This document shows positions 41,500 through 51,536 of a DNA stretch of 64,000 nucleotides, piece after piece. The stretch's first letter is position 1. The number at the start of each line of letters is the position of its first letter. Made by a program: the position numbers and the translations under genes. A model generated the notes under the pieces. The model was not told the origin of the DNA, did not search any database, and worked only from the letters and a program-made list of their open reading frames with translations. The stretch is from Shinisaurus crocodilurus (taxonomy: Eukaryota; Chordata; Lepidosauria; Squamata; Shinisauridae). The DNA is taken from positions 309,330,492 to 309,394,491 of the forward strand of contig CM037876.1 of the NCBI GenBank assembly GCA_021292165.1. The letters are read 5' to 3'.

Positions 41500-42425
41500 C
41501 ATTGCAATCTGTTGGTGTGAGTCAGTCAGCCACATTTTCCAGCTCTGTGCTTGCTTCCCTCGGTTTATTTGGCTGGCTGGTCAGGGCATCCCACCAGGTC
41601 AAGCCAGCATCATTTCAAAGTGTAGGTTTTAACTGGAAATGGATCATTAAAGAGATGTAGCCCTTGTCCTCGGGCAGAAAAGGAATCTGGGAGCCACATG
41701 TTCTCCCCTCCGCGAGTGTGATGATTGGGATGAACGATGTCACGCTTGGAAACTCTGAAGTCTGGAGATACGCAGACCACATGCGGCATCTTTCAACAAA
41801 GAACATGGCTTCCAGCGTCGGCCGGGCCTTGAAACCCACCCGTTTCGAAACAGCCATCTGTGGACTCATAAGGAGGGGGAAAATTACACAGACATTTCAC
41901 GCTGTCAGGCAAGGAGATGCTTTTTTAAAAAAATCTCTTTGTAATTGGATGGGCAAGCCAGCTGCTGGCTGCTCTGTTTTGGCATCAAAGCCCACACCTT
42001 TCAGTTGCGATGATTATCACAATTTATATTCCCCGTGCATTGGACTTATTCCAATGTGTGCCCCTTAGCTACACTTTCTTTGCACTCCCAAAAATGGCTA
42101 CAGAGAGAGGCACTTCTGCCTAGGGTTCGTATTTATTGAGCACTTTAGGGTGTTCGGAACACGTCGCCTGTACCCGGCTCCAGCCTCACAACAGCCCTGT
42201 AAAGCATGTACTGTGGCCATACCTCGGGCAGTGGCTCAAGATGAGCCAGCAGTCAGACCAGGGAGTCAGAGCCGAGGAACAAGCAGGAACTAGATAGAAC
42301 GAAGGAGCAGCCAGACGAAAGAGCAACCCAGAAGTTAGGACTCAGTGGCAAACCCGGAAGTAGACCAAAGAGTAGATCAGGGCCGAAGAGCAGGTCATGC
42401 TGGCTGCGAATGAAGGGGAAGGTTG
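41500..42425. other. Unassigned, largely single-copy-looking sequence
   Basis: No transposon boundary was recognised. A 134-codon frame (41664-42068) lacks known motifs. This is a second candidate stretch for conserved non-coding DNA. Confidence 0.35.
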
Positions 42426-42426
42426 A

Positions 42427-42552
42427 TGTTTATTTATTTATTAATTCTATTTATACCCCGCCTTTTTTCCTGCAAGGAACCCAAGGTGGCTTACATAATC
42501 CTCCTCCTCTCCATTTTATCCTCACAACAACCCTGTGAGGTAGGTCAGGCTG
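42427..42552 (-). mobile_element. Sauria-type SINE 3' fragment
   Basis: Complement of the SINE 3' half: TTATACCCCGCCTTTTTTCC, CCAAGGTGGCTTACATAATC, TATCCTCACAACAACCCTGT. Confidence 0.8.
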
Positions 42553-42733
42553 CTAGTGCTGTGCGGAAGCCTGCCCCCTAGTTTTGCAGAGTTTTCTCTC
42601 CTTACAAAAGTGGCATCGTTTTTTCTGTCTGTTTCACAACAAGGGGGAGAATCTTGAATAATTTTCTCCTTGGGGAGGGGGGCAGGATTTCCATGTACCT
42701 TTTTAAGTTCAGGAGGTGGCTGAGGGGATCTTC

Positions 42734-42735
42734 TT

Positions 42736-42766
<31 letters not shown>

Positions 42767-42770
42767 TTTT
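42734..42770. repeat. (TTTA)n microsatellite
   Basis: About nine uninterrupted TTTA units. A similar run lies at 43256-43297. Confidence 0.95.
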
Positions 42771-42822
42771 ACTTTAAAAACATCCCATGCTGGCATTCAG
42801 GAAGAGCTGCCAGGCTGGAGAA

Positions 42823-42934
42823 GCCTCTCTGCAAAGAGTCCTGCGCTGCTGCAAGCAAGAACGAATGGGACTTTTAGAGCTTTAGAAAAACCCTGTTCTT
42901 GCTTGCAGCAGCACAAGGCTCTTTGCAGAGAGGC
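42823..42934. repeat. 40-bp inverted repeat with 32-nt loop
   Basis: Arm 42823-42862 (GCCTCTCTGCAAAGAG ... GCAAGCAAGAAC) is complementary to 42895-42934 at 37 of 40 positions. The direct word GGCATTCAGGA occurs outside both arms. It could be a small palindromic transposon or an RNA hairpin. Confidence 0.8.
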
Positions 42935-42939
42935 ATTCA

Positions 42940-43600
42940 GGAACCCCTGCTGGGCTGCAAGCCTAGTGGACTGCTAGTAACCTGTAGGTCTTTGGTTCAC
43001 CACATGGGGTAGATGCAAATAGATCTGAAGGCTCGCCATTCATGCCCTGACAGCAGGTCAGTCTTATCACCCCAATACCTCAGGGTATGGCTACCCAATG
43101 AGTTCACCGCAGAGGCAAGATTTGTATCATGAGCCTCCTGGTTTGCAGCATAATCGCTTAACCTTACGCTATATACTAGCAGCGCTTTCACTGGATCCAG
43201 AAGAGCTGGGCCTGCTGGTTTACACCAAGATTCATGTATTCCCTGTCTTTGTTTTTATTTATTTTATTTATTTATTTATTTATTTATTTATGTATTTATT
43301 CTAGTTTTTAAGAGTCCTACTGTAGTGATGGGTGAACCTACCTCAAGTGAGTTCATTATGTAGTCAGAAAGTAACAAATAATTCATCCATGTGAGCTTGG
43401 ACAAGCATTCTCCTTTAATTTGACCTCTCGCCCCATGGATATGAGTTTTTGCACATGCGCGTGCAGTATCAAGGTGCATCTTGGAAGCTGTAGTTTGGAA
43501 TTGCGTAGTGTGGCATGGCATCATACATCACCATGCTGTGCACCTTCTCTGATTGGTTGTTTTCACGTGGCATGCCGGTGTGATGATGTCATGTGATGTT
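42940..43600. other. Unassigned sequence
   Basis: Apart from (TTTA)n at 43256-43297, nothing was recognised. Confidence 0.3.
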
Positions 43601-43602
43601 TT

Positions 43603-43632
43603 ACTCGCTGTCACCAATCACTGGTATGAAGA
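43603..43632. repeat. Left target-site duplication of the LINE insertion
   Basis: 30 bp starting ACTCGCTGTCACC and ending GGTATGAAGA. An identical copy is at 45142-45171. Confidence 0.95.
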
Positions 43633-43644
43633 GGGACAGTAGAC

Positions 43645-43878
43645 ATGATTTTTACTGCACGTCAGCTCCAAGAAAAATGCCGGGAGCAAAATCAACCCCT
43701 TTATATGGCATTTATTGATTTGGCTAAGGCCTTTGATACTGTAGACCGAACAGCTCTCTGGACTATCCTTATGAAAATTGGATGCCCCCCAAAATTTGTG
43801 AATATCTTGCGACTTCTCCATGACAACATGACGGCCTACGGTCTTGGACAACAATGGCTCTCATGGTGCTCCATTTAA
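43645..43878 (+). pseudogene. RT fragment, upstream frame
   Basis: Encodes the palm motif A region (LYMAFIDLAKAFDTVDRTAL) with its catalytic aspartate and leads into LRLLHDNMTAYG. The downstream frame at 43844-45028 continues the same protein in another phase, so a single-base indel lies near 43838-43845. The left boundary is set by 5' truncation of the insertion, not by a natural start codon. Confidence 0.85.
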
Positions 43879-45028
43879 AGTGGGATCAGGTGTTAAACAG
43901 GGATGTGTTATTGCCCCAACATTATTTGCTATTTTCATCGCCATGATTTTACATCTTGTCGAGGGGAAACTTCCCACTGGTGTGGGAATTATATATCGAA
44001 CAGATGGAAAGCTTTTTAATCTTAGCAGGCTGAAAGCAAAAAGTAAGGTAATGACAACCTCCGTTGTGGAACTTCAGTATGCTGATGATGATGTGGTCTC
44101 TGCACATTCAGAGGATGATCTCCAAACTATCCTAAATGCTTTTGCAGAAGCATACGGAAAACTTGGTCTCTCACTTAACATCAAAAAACCCAAAGTGCTT
44201 CATCAGCAAGTGCAAGCTAACCCTTTGGTGATGCCATCTATCCAGCTTGGTGGGACAATACTGGAAAATGTCGATCATTTTCTCTATCTTGGCAGCTATC
44301 TTTCTGTTACAGCTAACATCGACAGTGAAATCCAGCATCGTCTGAGCTCCGCAAGTGCCGCGTTCTCTCGAATGAAACATAGAGTGTTCGAGGATCGGGA
44401 TATGTGTAAGAAGACCAAAACACTGGTTCATGAAGCCATTGTATTACCAATTTTATTGTATGCCTGCGAAACATGGACTATCTATAAACGTCACCTCCAA
44501 CTCCTTGAAAGGTTTCATCAACGTTGCCTCCGGAAAATCCTGCGAATTACTTGGGAAGATAGGCGAACAAATGTCAGTGTACTGGAAGAAGCAAAGACTA
44601 CTAGCATTGAAAAAATGATCCTTCAACGCCAACTTCAGTGGACCGGTCATTTTGTTCGAATGCCTGACTGCTGTCTCCCAAAGCAGTTACTTTATTCCCA
44701 ACTCAAGGATGGAAAGCGGAATATCGGTGGTCAATATAAGAGGTTTAAAGATGTTCTTAAGGCTAATCTAAAAAAATGCAATATAAACATCGAAAACTGG
44801 GAAGCTCTGGCCCATGAACGATCTAACTGGAGGTTGGCCTTTCACAAAGGTTCTATAGACTTTGAAGAAGCTCGAGTACAAGGTGAAAGGGAGAAACGTG
44901 CTAAGCGAAAAGCACGTCAAATGAATCCTTTACAAGACCATCTTCCATCTGGTAACCTGTGTCCTCACTGTGGGAAGCTGTGTGGATCTAGAATTGGCCT
45001 CCACAGTCACTTACGGACCCATCGCTAG
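43844..45028 (+). pseudogene. LINE reverse transcriptase, downstream frame to C2H2 finger (394 codons)
   Basis: In order: motif B (VGSGVKQGCVIAPTLFAIF, residues about 13-31), motif C (LQYADDDVVSA, about 75-85, with both catalytic aspartates intact), the following LGLSLNIKKPK block, a thumb/connection region including ACETWTIYKRHLQLLERFHQ, then QRQLQWTGHFVRMPD, a strongly basic stretch EKRAKRKARQ and the terminal C2H2 finger CPHCGKLCGSRIGLHSHLRT. The enzyme would copy element RNA into a nicked chromosome in the nucleus. The visible start is an internal Met after a frameshift, and there is no endonuclease domain, so the copy cannot be autonomous. It is the longest intact frame of this family here. 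Confidence 0.92.
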
Positions 45029-45141
45029 AGTCTACACAATTTTTTTTAGAATGTTCGTTTTAAAAATCTCCTTTTCGTAAATTTTCTTTTTTATCCTGGA
45101 AGGCAATCTTACTCGGTCACGAGTGATCGCCTGACTGACTG

Positions 45142-45171
45142 ACTCGCTGTCACCAATCACTGGTATGAAGA
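45142..45171. repeat. Right target-site duplication of the LINE insertion
   Basis: Identical to 43603-43632 over 30 bp, immediately after the (TGAC)n tail. Confidence 0.95.
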
Positions 45172-46660
45172 TGGTCCCCGCAGAGTCTTCCTCCTTCTCT
45201 TCCTTCTCCTCCCCTCGCCCCCTGAGCCAGAACTGTCACTACAACAAGGGAGGCTGCTAAGGAGACTGATTATTTTGGGGGATCTAGGTAGTAGGATGCC
45301 TGAAATATTTTGTGTGTGGGGGTGGGTGGGTCTGTATACTACTTTCCTGCGCATGCGCCAATGCTCGCAATAAATCCTGAACTTAATAGTGAATTTGTAG
45401 TACTGTACATGGATCCAGGTTCGCTACAAAGGTGAGCATTTCGAACAGGTACGTTTAGCCCAACGGAGCGGACTAGTTATGACATTTGCTGGCATCGCTA
45501 ATCGGATGCCACTGCCATCTCCCAGGCAGTGTGTGATGAAGAAGATGGGCATGCTGTGTTGTTTGTCCCCAGCACCTGACCTTCGGAGGTACACGTGAGA
45601 GCAGCAAGAAAATCTTGCAGCGCGAAGTGCTCCTGTTCCGTGTTCCAGCCAGGCAGCCACACCCGCCCCCCAGGATGCTCCATTCGGTTCCCCTTCCCAG
45701 CAGGTTTTCCGTCTCCACCCCGGAAATCCATCTGCATTCCAGGGCCACTGAGTGTGCTCCATCCTCACTGAGCTCTTTTGGGTTGCCCCGCCCTTGGGGT
45801 TTTAACTGGCTATGAGTGCCAGCCAGATGTCTTGACTGGGGAACCGTCACTGAAATTTCCCACAGTACTCCCAGTGATGCTGTGTCAATGGTGGCTCCAT
45901 CAGAAATGCTGCTGATGCTGGTGGTGGTGGTGGTGGTAAAGCCCACTACACTAAGTGGACCTACATAGGAGGGGTCCCACCACAGGGCACGTTGCCAAGA
46001 AACCCCTCAAACTCAGAGCTGGCCCTGCCCAGTTCTCATTGTGACATCATCTCCCATGTTGGTGTCGCCAGATTCTGAGCACAATATTTCTCTGCCTAAT
46101 TACCAAGACCATCAATTGTTATTCCTGCTTTAAAAAAAAAAGAAGTTTTTTTCCCCCCCACAAGCACCCGCTAAGGCATCCCTGGTTGGAGGCCTACCAT
46201 GTTTCATTGCGCCATAAAATTTATGCTTGTAGTAAAAGATGACATCTCGGAACGATCCAGAATTGAATTATTGTGACGTTTCCCATTTATCAAGGGGGGG
46301 CGGCTTGGCTGTTTGGGAAAAAGGGATGATTTACGAGGCTGCATGTAAAACTCCTGGGTTATGGCCCTGGTGTTCCTTTCGTATGGCAGAGGATCTGATA
46401 ATGTACCCCTCCAAAGTAATTTGACAATGACATACAGTTCAGATAATTAAAGGCCCAGAGAGAGTGAAAGACAGGAGAGAGAGAGAGAAGCAAACATGTC
46501 TGTCGTATGCTCCGCCTGACCATATTTATAAGTGACCGTCCCCCACTTCTACGGTACCAGGCTGACCACAGTAAGACACTCTCCCTGTTTTGCTCGTGGA
46601 GGTGGTGCGGACACTGTGTATTAAAGTGGTGCGAGCATGATGCAAATTGCACAGACGTCA
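45172..46660. other. Unassigned sequence
   Basis: Overlapping open frames at 45424-45946 (minus) share no recognisable domain. A (GGT)n run lies near 45916-45937. No gene call is justified. Confidence 0.3.
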
Positions 46661-46790
46661 TTTATTTAGTTATAATTAGAATTTATATTCCGCCTTACCT
46701 GCTAAAAAAAAAAAAAAGCCACCAAAGCGGCGCACAGCCATTTAAAGCAATAAACGAGCAACTTGCAGCAGAGAAGCAGTGGGGAGGGAG
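46660..46790 (-). mobile_element. Retroposon tail-like fragment
   Basis: TAGAATTTATATTCCGCCTT, an A tract, and AAAGCGGCGCACAGCCATTT resemble the complement of a squamate retroposon 3' end. Confidence 0.4.
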
Positions 46791-46968
46791 TGCCTGTCCC
46801 TTCCCCCTGCCAACAACTACCCCACCCCACCCCGGAAACTTCTTCACCACCTCTCCTGCATGGTCCCACATGCGTGTCTGCAAGGGCTTTCTTGAAGGAT
46901 GGATGAGTCCGCCTATTTCTGGTTGTGGCGTAACCCCACAATTCAGTTCCCTGGTGTATGTCTGCATT

Positions 46969-47356
46969 AGTATGTTTAGTGGGTATAGAATGTTGAAACG
47001 GGTGGGTGTGGTTTGTGATGTCTTGGAAAGGGTGGCGGGGAGGAGTATATAAGGAGCGTTTGAGGGATGTCAGAGTTAGTCGAGTTAAGAAGTGGGGTGT
47101 TGGTAGAGTGTGTGGGGAGTGTTGGGAGTTGGGTTAGTTGGATTGTTTGTGTCTTGTCAGGAGTTTTAAGAGAAGTCAGTGCTTGTATGAGGAGTGGAGG
47201 TATTTAGAATTGTAGGGACTTAGGTTAATTATAAAGTGTTTGGGGTAGGCAGGTTTTAAGTTATTTTCTGGAACTAAGATTTTGAGAATTGAAATAAACT
47301 TATTTTTATTTTGTTTGCTACCCAAATCCTACGTGTCAGCTTGGCGTCATTAACCT
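46969..47356 (+). mobile_element. Possible decayed LTR or promoter-like repeat
   Basis: A TATA-like AGTATATAAGG near 47044-47054 is followed some 240 bp later by AATAAA (near 47291), the spacing of an LTR U3-R region. CTGCATTA occurs just outside both edges (near 46961 and 47356), but the termini are not a clean TG...CA, so the assignment is weak. Confidence 0.3.
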
Positions 47357-47372
47357 GCATTACTTTCAAATC

Positions 47373-47395
47373 TACACACACACACACACACACAC
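47373..47395. repeat. (CA)n microsatellite
   Basis: Perfect CA run. Confidence 0.95.
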
Positions 47396-47821
47396 CTTTG
47401 TACCCACAGTATCCTAAATTTAAGCTAGATCCTTAATCACCAGCATTAATCTTTTCCCTCATGAGTAGGGGAAAGGTTTCATTTGACCCTCCCTTCAGGT
47501 TTTTAAGTGATGCTTGGCCTGAGAAGGGTTTATGCGCGTGGTCCTAAAATGTAAAGGGATCGTGTCGTCGCACTGGTCCATATGTCACTTTTGGATGCGT
47601 TCACTCATGTTTCATTTATTATTACATTTCCATACTGCCCAATAGCCAAAGTTCTCCCATGATCCCTGATCCTATCCCGAGTGAAATGCTGGAGGAGATC
47701 GTCCGTTTTGCCACTGAACTCCCTTTGACGGAGCATCTGGGAAAGTGCCTCTGCTCTTGAAGGTCCACTTGACGGTCTGAGTACAAGGGCCAAACTAAAA
47801 GTTCTGCCTTTGGTGTGATCG

Positions 47822-47952
47822 TATGAGCCAGGTCAGTGCTTGGATGGGTGACTGCCTGGGCTGCCCACATCTGTTCTCCTGCACTGAGCAGGGCGTTGGA
47901 CTCGATGGACTGGTAGGCCCCGTCCAACTCTACTGTTCTATGATTCTATGAT
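47822..47952 (+). mobile_element. Variant 5S-derived SINE with CR1 tail
   Basis: GAGCCAGGTCAGTGCTTGGA then TGGGTGACTGCCTGGG keeps a 5S segment (TGCCTGGG after the C-box) that the other copies lack. It is followed by CTGCACTGAGCAGGGCGTTG and a CR1 end TTCTATGATTCTATGA. Possibly an older or separate subfamily. Confidence 0.6.
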
Positions 47953-48234
47953 TTTCCTTACTCTTGTGTAAGTACCTGCACCCAAATTTAGATCAGGACC
48001 ACAGTGCTCCAGGAGGGGGATGTTAAACCTCCCCCTCCACCTATTTTCCCTAAAATCCCCCCCTGTTGGGGGGAGGATTGAAAAAGAAGAAAAATATCCC
48101 CCCCTTTTAACCCCCCCTATGAGGGGGTAGAATTTTGAGGAAAATGGGTGGGGGGAAGGTTTAACCCCTCCTCCCAGAGTGCCATGGTCCTGATCCAAAT
48201 TGGGGCAACACGCACATATACAAGAGTAAGGAAA
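47953..48234. mobile_element. Large imperfect palindrome (MITE-like)
   Basis: Outer arms TTCCTTACTCTTGTGTAAGT and (right) ACAAGAGTAAGGAA pair. Inner words ATCAGGACCACAGTGCTCCA / GTGCCATGGTCCTGAT and TTAAACCTCCCCCTCC / GGAAGGTTTAACCCCT also face each other around a centre near 48093. No target duplication was discerned. Confidence 0.65.
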
Positions 48235-48239
48235 AGCAT

Positions 48240-48612
48240 CACGTACAGTTATCAGAACATCTAGTCTGGCCCTAAGACAGCTTCCTCTTTAAGTGATGTG
48301 GCGGCATGCCTGCATTTTTATACTTGGGCATCTCTATTTGAGTAGAAAACATGGTGCTCTACCGCCAATGGGGGCCTTGTCACACCAGGAATACCCAGGA
48401 AATGGCTCTCTAAAAGCCGTAGGAGGAGGAAGCTGTTACATTTTCACACAGCACTTTCAGCAGATGATGGCAGCGAAGGAGAACCAATGCCACGCCTCTC
48501 TGCTGGATTCTGTCCAGAAAATAGCAGCTTGCTGAAGTCATGGTTCTACTAGTGAAGACAAGAGCAAGTGGGTAGTTAGGTTATCGGTACTCCAAGCTTT
48601 CCAAATAAGTAT
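48240..48612. other. Unassigned sequence
   Basis: Nothing recognised. Confidence 0.3.
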
Positions 48613-48620
48613 AACACATT

Positions 48621-48784
48621 CAGGACCGGTGCAAGTTTGGTGCCCTAGGCAAGATCAGATATTTAGCGCCCCCCCCTTCCCACTTGAGAGCGCTGTATTT
48701 TTTTTCTAGGTGTTTCTGGCGCCCCCTTTAGCCCTGCGCCCTAGGCAGCTGCCTAGTTGGCCTAATGGTAGCACCGGCCCTGAA
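48621..48784. mobile_element. hAT MITE (CAGGRCCGGTGC family), perfect TSD
   Basis: 164 bp: CAGGACCGGTGCAAGTTTGG ... GTAGCACCGGCCCTG, with identical flanks AACACATT (48613-48620, 48785-48792). Confidence 0.93.
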
Positions 48785-49025
48785 CACATTTGAAGTCACC
48801 ACCAGTCAAAACCTAATAAAAAGAGTGTGTGTGTGTGTTTTGGTCATGGTGAAATGTGGTGGCATGATAAAGCTTCTTGACAAAGGTAGTGTCAGCTACC
48901 TACCTCTCTGTTGACCTTCCTTTGGCCTGAGACATGTGGCCAGGTGTCATAATTTATTGAGGACCGTCCTATATTTGCAGGGCTGTCAGAGGACTGTCCT
49001 CTATCTGAAGGCATCCTCTGTCTCA

Positions 49026-49106
49026 GAGTTCTCCAACCTTGGGTCCCCAGATGTTTTTGGACTACAACTCCCAGCACGTGCCCCAGCCAGCGTAGCCATT
49101 GTTTTG
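49026..49106 (+). mobile_element. Half copy of palindromic hAT MITE
   Basis: GTTCTCCAACCTTGGGTCCC through GCCCCAGCCAGCGTAGCCA. The right arm is absent, breaking off near the palindrome centre. Confidence 0.75.
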
Positions 49107-49109
49107 GCA

Positions 49110-49490
49110 ATGTCTCAGTGGCCGCCCACCCTATTCCCCTGCCACCCCACCCCAGCCCTGCTCTCTCTCTCCCCTGTTTCTGGGAGGGCTTCAGTAGTCA
49201 AGCATTCGATTGATCTTTTATTCAGTTTTTCTCAATAAAACTTCATTTTTGGAAGTTCTCCAATCTCGTCTTGGCTGCTCCCAGAGTACCTTATGTGGGC
49301 ACTCTGCTACCTTGACTAAAAGATTCCAGTTACTCACGCTTGGCTCCATGGTGTTTTGTTTTAAGTGCTAGTTTCCGAACCAGCTCTACTAGACAACAGC
49401 AGCCTGTCCTTTGGTGGAACAGGGTCAGTTCACACCTGTGAAATAAATCCCCCCCCACCCCACCCCAGTCATTCATCTTCCAGAGGGGCT
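49110..49490. other. Unassigned sequence
   Basis: Nothing recognised. Confidence 0.3.
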
Positions 49491-49494
49491 TATT

Positions 49495-49970
49495 CCCTGA
49501 ACACAAACTGGAGAGGGTTCAGAGGAGGGCAACAAGGATGATAAAGGGACTGGAAACAAGGCCCTATGAGGAGAGACGGAAAGAACTGGGCATGTTTAGC
49601 CTTCAGAAGAGGAGACCAAGAGGAGATATGATAGCACTCTTCCAGTACTTGAAGGGTTGTCACACAGAGGAGGGCCAGGATCTCTTCTCGATCATCCCAG
49701 TTTGCAGGACACGGAATAATGGGCTCAAGTTACAGGAACCTAGATTCCACCTAAACATCAGGAAAAATTTCCTGACTGTCAGAGCAATAAGACGATGGAA
49801 CCAACTACCTAGGGAGGTGGTGGGCTCTCCCACCCTGGAGGCATTCAAGGTGCAGCTGGACAGCCATCTGTCAGGGATGCTTTGACCTGGATTCCTGCAT
49901 TGAGCAGGGGGTTGGACTCCATGGCCTGGTAGGCCCCTTCCGACTCTACTTTTCTATGATTCTATGATTC
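49495..49970 (+). mobile_element. CR1 LINE 3' end
   Basis: The longest CR1 piece here. Coding text GDMIALFQYLKGCHTEEGQD ... IRRWNQLPREVVGSPTLEAF (frame 49538-49885) is preceded by GAGGGTTCAGAGGAGGGCAA and followed by GAGCAGGGGGTTGGACTCCA and ATTCTATG repeats. 5'-truncated. Confidence 0.92.
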
Positions 49971-49974
49971 TTGT

Positions 49975-50840
49975 GTCTTGTGGAAGCACTTGCTTCATTT
50001 GGACCAGGCCTGGATTTGCAAACAGATGCCGGGAATGCCAAATGTTGCCAAATGGCATGGAAGTATGTGTCGCTGATGACTGCGGTGTCAAAAGGATTTC
50101 ATCATTCCCAGTGGTGGTGGTGTGATTCCAGCAAATGCTCTGGAAGAGTGGGAAGGCAACTTATATGCCAAGTCCTTCATCACTTACGTGCAATGCAGCT
50201 TCCTTCCTGCCCTGTATAAATGAGTTTCCCAGGGCAGATCAAGGGAAAATATGTCACTCTGACAACCAAAACAGATAAGCATATGTACAACAGCAAACCC
50301 AGCTGGACGGCAAGCTTTGGCTCTGTGGAAGGAGCGTGGAAGGTTCGGCTGCTTCTTCTGTGCTCCTTTAAGTGAGATTTCAGATTCCAGAATCAAGCTC
50401 GGGACAAAGGTGAGAAGTTGAGCCTGTCTCGAGACTGGCTGCAAGGTAAACTTATAAAGCCACAAGATATGTAGGTTATCCTCGTGATTACATTGCCTAT
50501 GGTAAAACGGGCTGTCTAGTTCATTAGCGGGCAATATCATAAGCCCTGGCTGAAGGCCAGTTCAGTTGCAACTCACAGGATATCCAAAGAGAAATAAGCT
50601 TCATCCCAAGGATGCCTCGCGGAATTATTTATGCTAAAGATTTCCCAGGTGTGCTCTGCATGTGTGCATATTTCGCAGATATCTCCCAAATATTTGACAT
50701 CTGTATTTGACCTTTAAGCAGGGACCCCACTTTTGATGCTGCTGCTGTCGTTGCTATATCAAGAGCATGCACCTTGCTGCCCTGTGGACGTGGGGCATAG
50801 CCTGCATGCAGAAGACATTGTCTCTCCACCACATGTTCAG
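49975..50840. other. Unassigned sequence
   Basis: Nothing recognised. Open frames are short and domain-free. Confidence 0.3.
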
Positions 50841-50849
50841 TGTGTGTAC

Positions 50850-51013
50850 CAGGACCGGTGCAAGGCAGTTTGGTGCCCTAGGCAAGATCAGATATTTAGC
50901 GCCCCCCTTCCCACTTGAGAGCGCTGTATTTTTTTTCAAGGCGTTTCTGGTGCCCTCTTTAGCTCTGCGCCCTAGGCAGCTGCCTAGTTGGCCTAATGGT
51001 AGCACCGGCCCTG
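50850..51013. mobile_element. hAT MITE (CAGGRCCGGTGC family), perfect TSD
   Basis: 164 bp: CAGGACCGGTGCAAGGCAGT ... GTAGCACCGGCCCTG, with identical flanks GTGTGTAC (50842-50849, 51014-51021). Very similar to the 48621 copy. Confidence 0.94.
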
Positions 51014-51164
51014 GTGTGTACCCTTTTTGGTGGCAGTCGGTTTCCTGGTGCAAATGTGCAGTTCATACTTTCAAACCCATTCACTGCTTGGGGCCAGGTT
51101 ATCTCCCTGAGGGATAGCCTCCTCCCATATATAGCTGCCTAGACCCTAACATCATCTTCAGACA

Positions 51165-51445
51165 GCCAGCGTGGTCTGGTGGTGAGAGCGTTGGACTGGG
51201 ACCCGGGAGATCCAGGTTCTAATCCCCACTAGGCCATGAGGCTCACTGGGTGACTTTGGGGCTGGGCCAGTCACTGACTCTCAGCGTAACCTACCTCCCA
51301 GGGTTGTTGTGAGGATAAAATGGAGAGGACAGAGGAGGAGGAGGAGGAGGATCGTGTAAGCCGCCTGGGGTTCCTTGCAGGAAAAAGGTGGGATACAAAT
51401 ATTATAAATAAATGAACAATAAATAAATAATAAATAAATAAATCT
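51165..51445 (+). mobile_element. Sauria-type tRNA-derived SINE, near full length
   Basis: The head GCCAGCGTGGTCTGGTGGTG contains the A-box and CCAGGTTCTAATCCCC the B-box. The body reads GGGCTGGGCCAGTCACTGAC, CTACCTCCCAGGGTTGTTGT and GAGGATAAAATGGAGAGGAC. The 3' end reads TAAGCCGCCTGGGGTTCCTT and AAAAAGGTGGGATACAAATA, followed by (AAAT)n. These SINEs are transcribed by pol III and depend on LINE enzymes in trans. This copy anchors identification of the fragments at 9075, 39603, 42427 and 61712. Confidence 0.88.
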
Positions 51446-51536
51446 GTTTGGGCGCAATCGTATGGCCACAAGACGCTGTCTAGACACGACAGGCCATAGG
51501 ATAACTTGGACTGGAGTCCCAGCTCCTGTGAGATTT

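Larger units (their letters stand above)
43633..45141 (+). mobile_element. 5'-truncated LINE with RT and C2H2 finger, copy a, 30-bp TSD
   Basis: A 1509-bp insertion bounded by the exact 30-bp duplication. It begins inside the RT domain, so target-primed reverse transcription stopped early. It ends with ACTCGGTCACGAGTGATCGC plus a (TGAC)n tail rather than poly(A). Copies b (14457) and c (10242) share the 3' end. The I/Ingi/Vingi neighbourhood is my best guess for the clade, based on the C-terminal finger and microsatellite tail. Confidence 0.93.

Noticed and set aside
45424..45946. Minus-strand frames of 114 and 157 codons
   Set aside because: They overlap each other in different phases and begin in a (GGT)n run. 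No motif was recognised.
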